DNA from: a virus
Length of the DNA: 59,230 bases
Virus record (IMG/VR): IMGVR_UViG_3300005939_000010
Span: 1 to 59,230 of that record
Reading direction: 5' to 3' (one strand)
Below, in pieces: positions 59,041 to 59,230 of this stretch. How positions within the stretch are numbered: the first letter of the stretch is position 1; each line of letters starts with the position of its first letter. Under the pieces are notes generated by a model. That model saw only the letters and a program-made list of their open reading frames with translations. It was not told where the DNA came from and made no database searches. The position numbers and the translations under genes were made by a program.

Positions 59041-59230
59041 TGAAGCATTCAGTAGAAGTAGCGAAGCTCAGACGAGAGCTTCCTGACATCCTAGACCCAG
59101 CCCCAAGTGCTGTCGGGCTGGAGTATGTAGAGCGGATATCCTCAGCCTTTGACTACGAGGCCGCTGCTTTCACCAAGGACGACGCCTGGCATGATCTGGA
59201 CCTGTCGTCCATTGTCACGGACACCGACGC
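59041..59230 (+). CDS. Start of a further head-region gene (partial)
   Basis: ATG 59041 with GAGAAAGG upstream; open to the end of the window for 63 codons. Begins MKHSVEVAKLRRELPDILDP and continues acidic. Too short to identify; could be another head or fibre gene. Confidence 0.55.

Overview
The window is a large part of one tailed double-stranded DNA phage genome, and every supported gene lies on the plus strand. It encodes long-tail (siphovirus-type) morphogenesis: a tape-measure protein, a tail-tube protein, a lambda-type G/GT frameshift and a BR0599-type baseplate hub. No integrase or CI-like repressor was recognised, and neither was a holin or endolysin. The host is probably a Gram-negative proteobacterium. 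The lipoproteins, the GTA-like hub proteins and the cobalamin-dependent ribonucleotide reductase suggest Alphaproteobacteria, but this is inference. The window opens in the last 25 codons of a gene, probably the major capsid gene, and closes inside a gene downstream of the portal. A short head segment (scaffold, protease, most of the capsid gene, perhaps lysis) therefore lies outside it.

Layout. (1) 1-18251, late structural block: capsid-gene end and terminator, small virion proteins, head-tail connectors, tail terminator, tail tube, tail assembly chaperones, tape measure, lectin-like and repeat-bearing tail-tip proteins, hub and a 928-residue tip protein. (2) 18252-19021: a small membrane protein gene, then array A, 12 copies of an 8-base core (ACTCTACC/GGTAGAGT), then an early promoter. 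(3) 19022-53832, early and middle block: DUF932 protein, small early proteins, SNF2-type helicase, RecD/Dda-type helicase, class II ribonucleotide reductase, an apparent DNA-thymine hypermodification cluster, family A DNA polymerase, nuclease, primase-helicase, DNA methyltransferase, phage sigma factor, GHKL-like protein, dUTPase, DNA ligase, many tiny zinc-ribbon or membrane proteins, a tRNA-Tyr-like gene and a lipoprotein. (4) 53833-54454: strong terminator, array B (a diverged direct copy of array A that also holds a perfect 35-base inverted copy of part of it) and a promoter. (5) 54455-59230: small terminase, a 219-base gap with helically phased CTGGTACAC repeats, large terminase, portal and head-fibre-like genes.

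How it works together. Early transcription probably starts from a family of promoters (TTTTGC, 17 bases, TATACT), followed at once by a short RNA hairpin. The early proteins make nucleotides (NrdJ, dCMP deaminase, dUTPase, thymidylate-synthase-family enzyme, HD and Nudix hydrolases) and replicate DNA (PolA, primase-helicase, ligase, helicases). They probably also decorate thymine bases (pyrophosphorylase-like enzyme, glycosyltransferase-like enzyme, possibly a kinase), which would protect the genome from host nucleases. The phage sigma factor may switch on the late block. The two repeat arrays sit exactly at the late/early and early/late boundaries, so they are the most interesting non-coding elements.
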